Source: Peristeroidobacter soli
Lineage (GTDB): Bacteria; Pseudomonadota; Gammaproteobacteria; Steroidobacterales; Steroidobacteraceae
Assembly (NCBI RefSeq): GCF_004138485.1
Contig: NZ_RYEV01000005.1
Coordinates: 1,164,827 to 1,228,826, forward strand
DNA length: 64,000 nt
Reading direction: 5' to 3'
Under the pieces are notes generated by a model. It had not been told where the DNA came from, searched no databases, and was given only the letters and a program-made list of their open reading frames with translations. This document shows positions 63,120-64,000 of this stretch, in pieces. Positions within the stretch are counted from its first letter, which is position 1, and each line of letters opens with the position of its first letter. The translations under genes and the position numbers were made by a program.

Positions 63120-64000
63120 GTGTCGGCAGCGGACCAGTCGGCAAGCGAGCGACTCCAGTCCATTGCACGACAGCTTGCGGCGATGGCACCCGCCGCCCGC
63201 AAGGCCCGGCTTCGTCAGATGAGGGTGAGCGGGCTCAGTCCCGGCAGGTTGCCCATCGTCCCGGCGGTGTCGGCGCGCGAAGTGCTTTCTTACGCCCAGC
63301 TGCGGCAATGGTTCTTGTGGCAGCTCGATAAATCCAGCACGGCCTATCACATCAGCAGCGCGGTGAAGCTGTCGGGGCGCCTCGACGCGAGTGCGTTGAA
63401 GGGTAGCTTCGATGGATTGGTCGCGCGACACGAGTCGTTGCGCACGGTGTTCCGTGGCGGAGCGGAGGGGGAGGTCGAGCAGATTGTTCGGCCGGAATCA
63501 CGGGCACATGTCGAGGAGATCGACGTGAGCGATGTGGCTGTGTCGGAACGTGAGGCGGCGGTGCGAGCCGCAGTGACGCGCTTTCATCACCGGCCGTTCG
63601 ATCTGGAGCACGGTCCCCTGCTGCGGATCGCGCTGGTCCGGATCGCGGCCGACTCGCACGTGCTCGTCGTGATCATGCATCACATCGTGTCGGACGGCTG
63701 GTCGATGCGAATCCTGATCGATGAGTTCGTCGAGCAGTATCGTGCGAGAGTCCGTGGCGAGCTGCCGGCGTTGCCAGCGCTCCCGATTCAATACGCGGAC
63801 TATGCCGTGTGGCAACGGAACTGGTTGGAAGCAGGGGAGAAGGATTCACAGCTAGCCTATTGGCGCGAGCAGTTGGGCTCGGAACACCCCGTGCTGTCGT
63901 TGCCCACGGATCGACCGAGAAATGCCGATGCTCGCTATACGGCCGCATGTCATGCGTTCGAGCTCGATCCGGAATTGACTCGAGAGCTGCGGCGACGGAC
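63120..64000 (+). CDS. NRPS, 5' part only (C domain; continues beyond the window)
   Basis: An open frame starts with GTG at 63120 and runs to the window edge (about 293 codons visible). It begins with a short helical segment (SERLQSIARQLAAMAPAARK), followed by a condensation domain from about aa 56 (LSYAQLRQWFLWQL) with an intact HHIVSDGWS. This domain closely resembles the second condensation domain of the 49827 protein (shared AYHISSA and RHESLRTVF). It follows the previous stop by two bases, so the operon continues. It must carry at least one further module and possibly the release domain; neither is visible. Confidence 0.93.
   Translation, partial: MSAADQSASERLQSIARQLAAMAPAARKARLRQMRVSGLSPGRLPIVPAVSAREVLSYAQLRQWFLWQLDKSSTAYHISSAVKLSGRLDASALKGSFDGLVARHESLRTVFRGGAEGEVEQIVRPESRAHVEEIDVSDVAVSEREAAVRAAVTRFHHRPFDLEHGPLLRIALVRIAADSHVLVVIMHHIVSDGWSMRILIDEFVEQYRARVRGELPALPALPIQYADYAVWQRNWLEAGEKDSQLAYWREQLGSEHPVLSLPTDRPRNADARYTAACHAFELDPELTRELRRR

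Overview
The window is a GC-rich, gene-dense stretch of bacterial chromosome dominated by nonribosomal peptide synthetase (NRPS) genes. A TonB-dependent receptor with an N-terminal signalling domain, a FecI-type sigma factor and a Fur-box-like site point to a Gram-negative proteobacterium. A gammaproteobacterium of the Xanthomonadales/Steroidobacteraceae kind is my guess; the genus cannot be read from the sequence. I saw no tRNA, rRNA, transposase, integrase or CRISPR array.

Layout. (1) 260-6981 (+): four tightly packed genes for an aldehyde dehydrogenase, a spinster-type MFS transporter, a secernin-like C69 peptidase and a GH116 glycosidase. (2) 7037-12397 (-): an NRPS that starts with an FkbH-type glyceryl-loading domain and has one module with an exact Glu code. 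(3) 12782-15901: a convergent pair, an S15/CocE-type serine hydrolase (+) and a MaoC-SDR fusion (-). (4) 16347-27240 (+): an NRPS with two modules (unassigned residue, then Pro by exact code) and a C-terminal reductase, followed by an SRPBCC protein and an STN-containing TonB-dependent receptor. (5) 27641-28463: an ECF sigma factor behind a sigma70-like promoter with an adjacent Fur-box-like site, then a 66-aa protein that is only the cytoplasmic N-terminal part of a FecR-type anti-sigma factor. (6) 28544 to beyond 64000 (+): MbtH, a type II thioesterase, an Fe(II)/2-oxoglutarate oxygenase, a 6439-aa NRPS that starts with a fatty-acyl-AMP ligase, a 3036-aa NRPS, a second oxygenase, a 1039-aa NRPS and the start of another NRPS that runs off the window.

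How it may work. Region 6 reads as a lipopeptide assembly line: fatty acyl, Ser-like, Gly, a Dab-like residue (code recalled, unverified), Thr, N-methyl-Asn, Asp, an N-methylated possibly basic residue, a His-like residue, then more outside the window. The second oxygenase sits directly before a module whose condensation-like domain has lost its catalytic histidines. That matches the interface domain described for beta-hydroxylation in siderophore synthetases. With the receptor, sigma factor and Fur-like site this suggests an iron-regulated acyl-peptide siderophore with beta-hydroxy-Asp and beta-hydroxy-His ligands.

The FkbH NRPS and the reductase-ended NRPS could form a separate short line (glyceryl-Glu-X-prolinal or prolinol), or the reductase-ended protein could finish the siderophore. 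The receptor shares a transcription unit with the reductase-ended NRPS, so the sequence does not settle this. Adenylation specificities were read by eye from the nine-residue pocket code and compared with codes recalled from memory.
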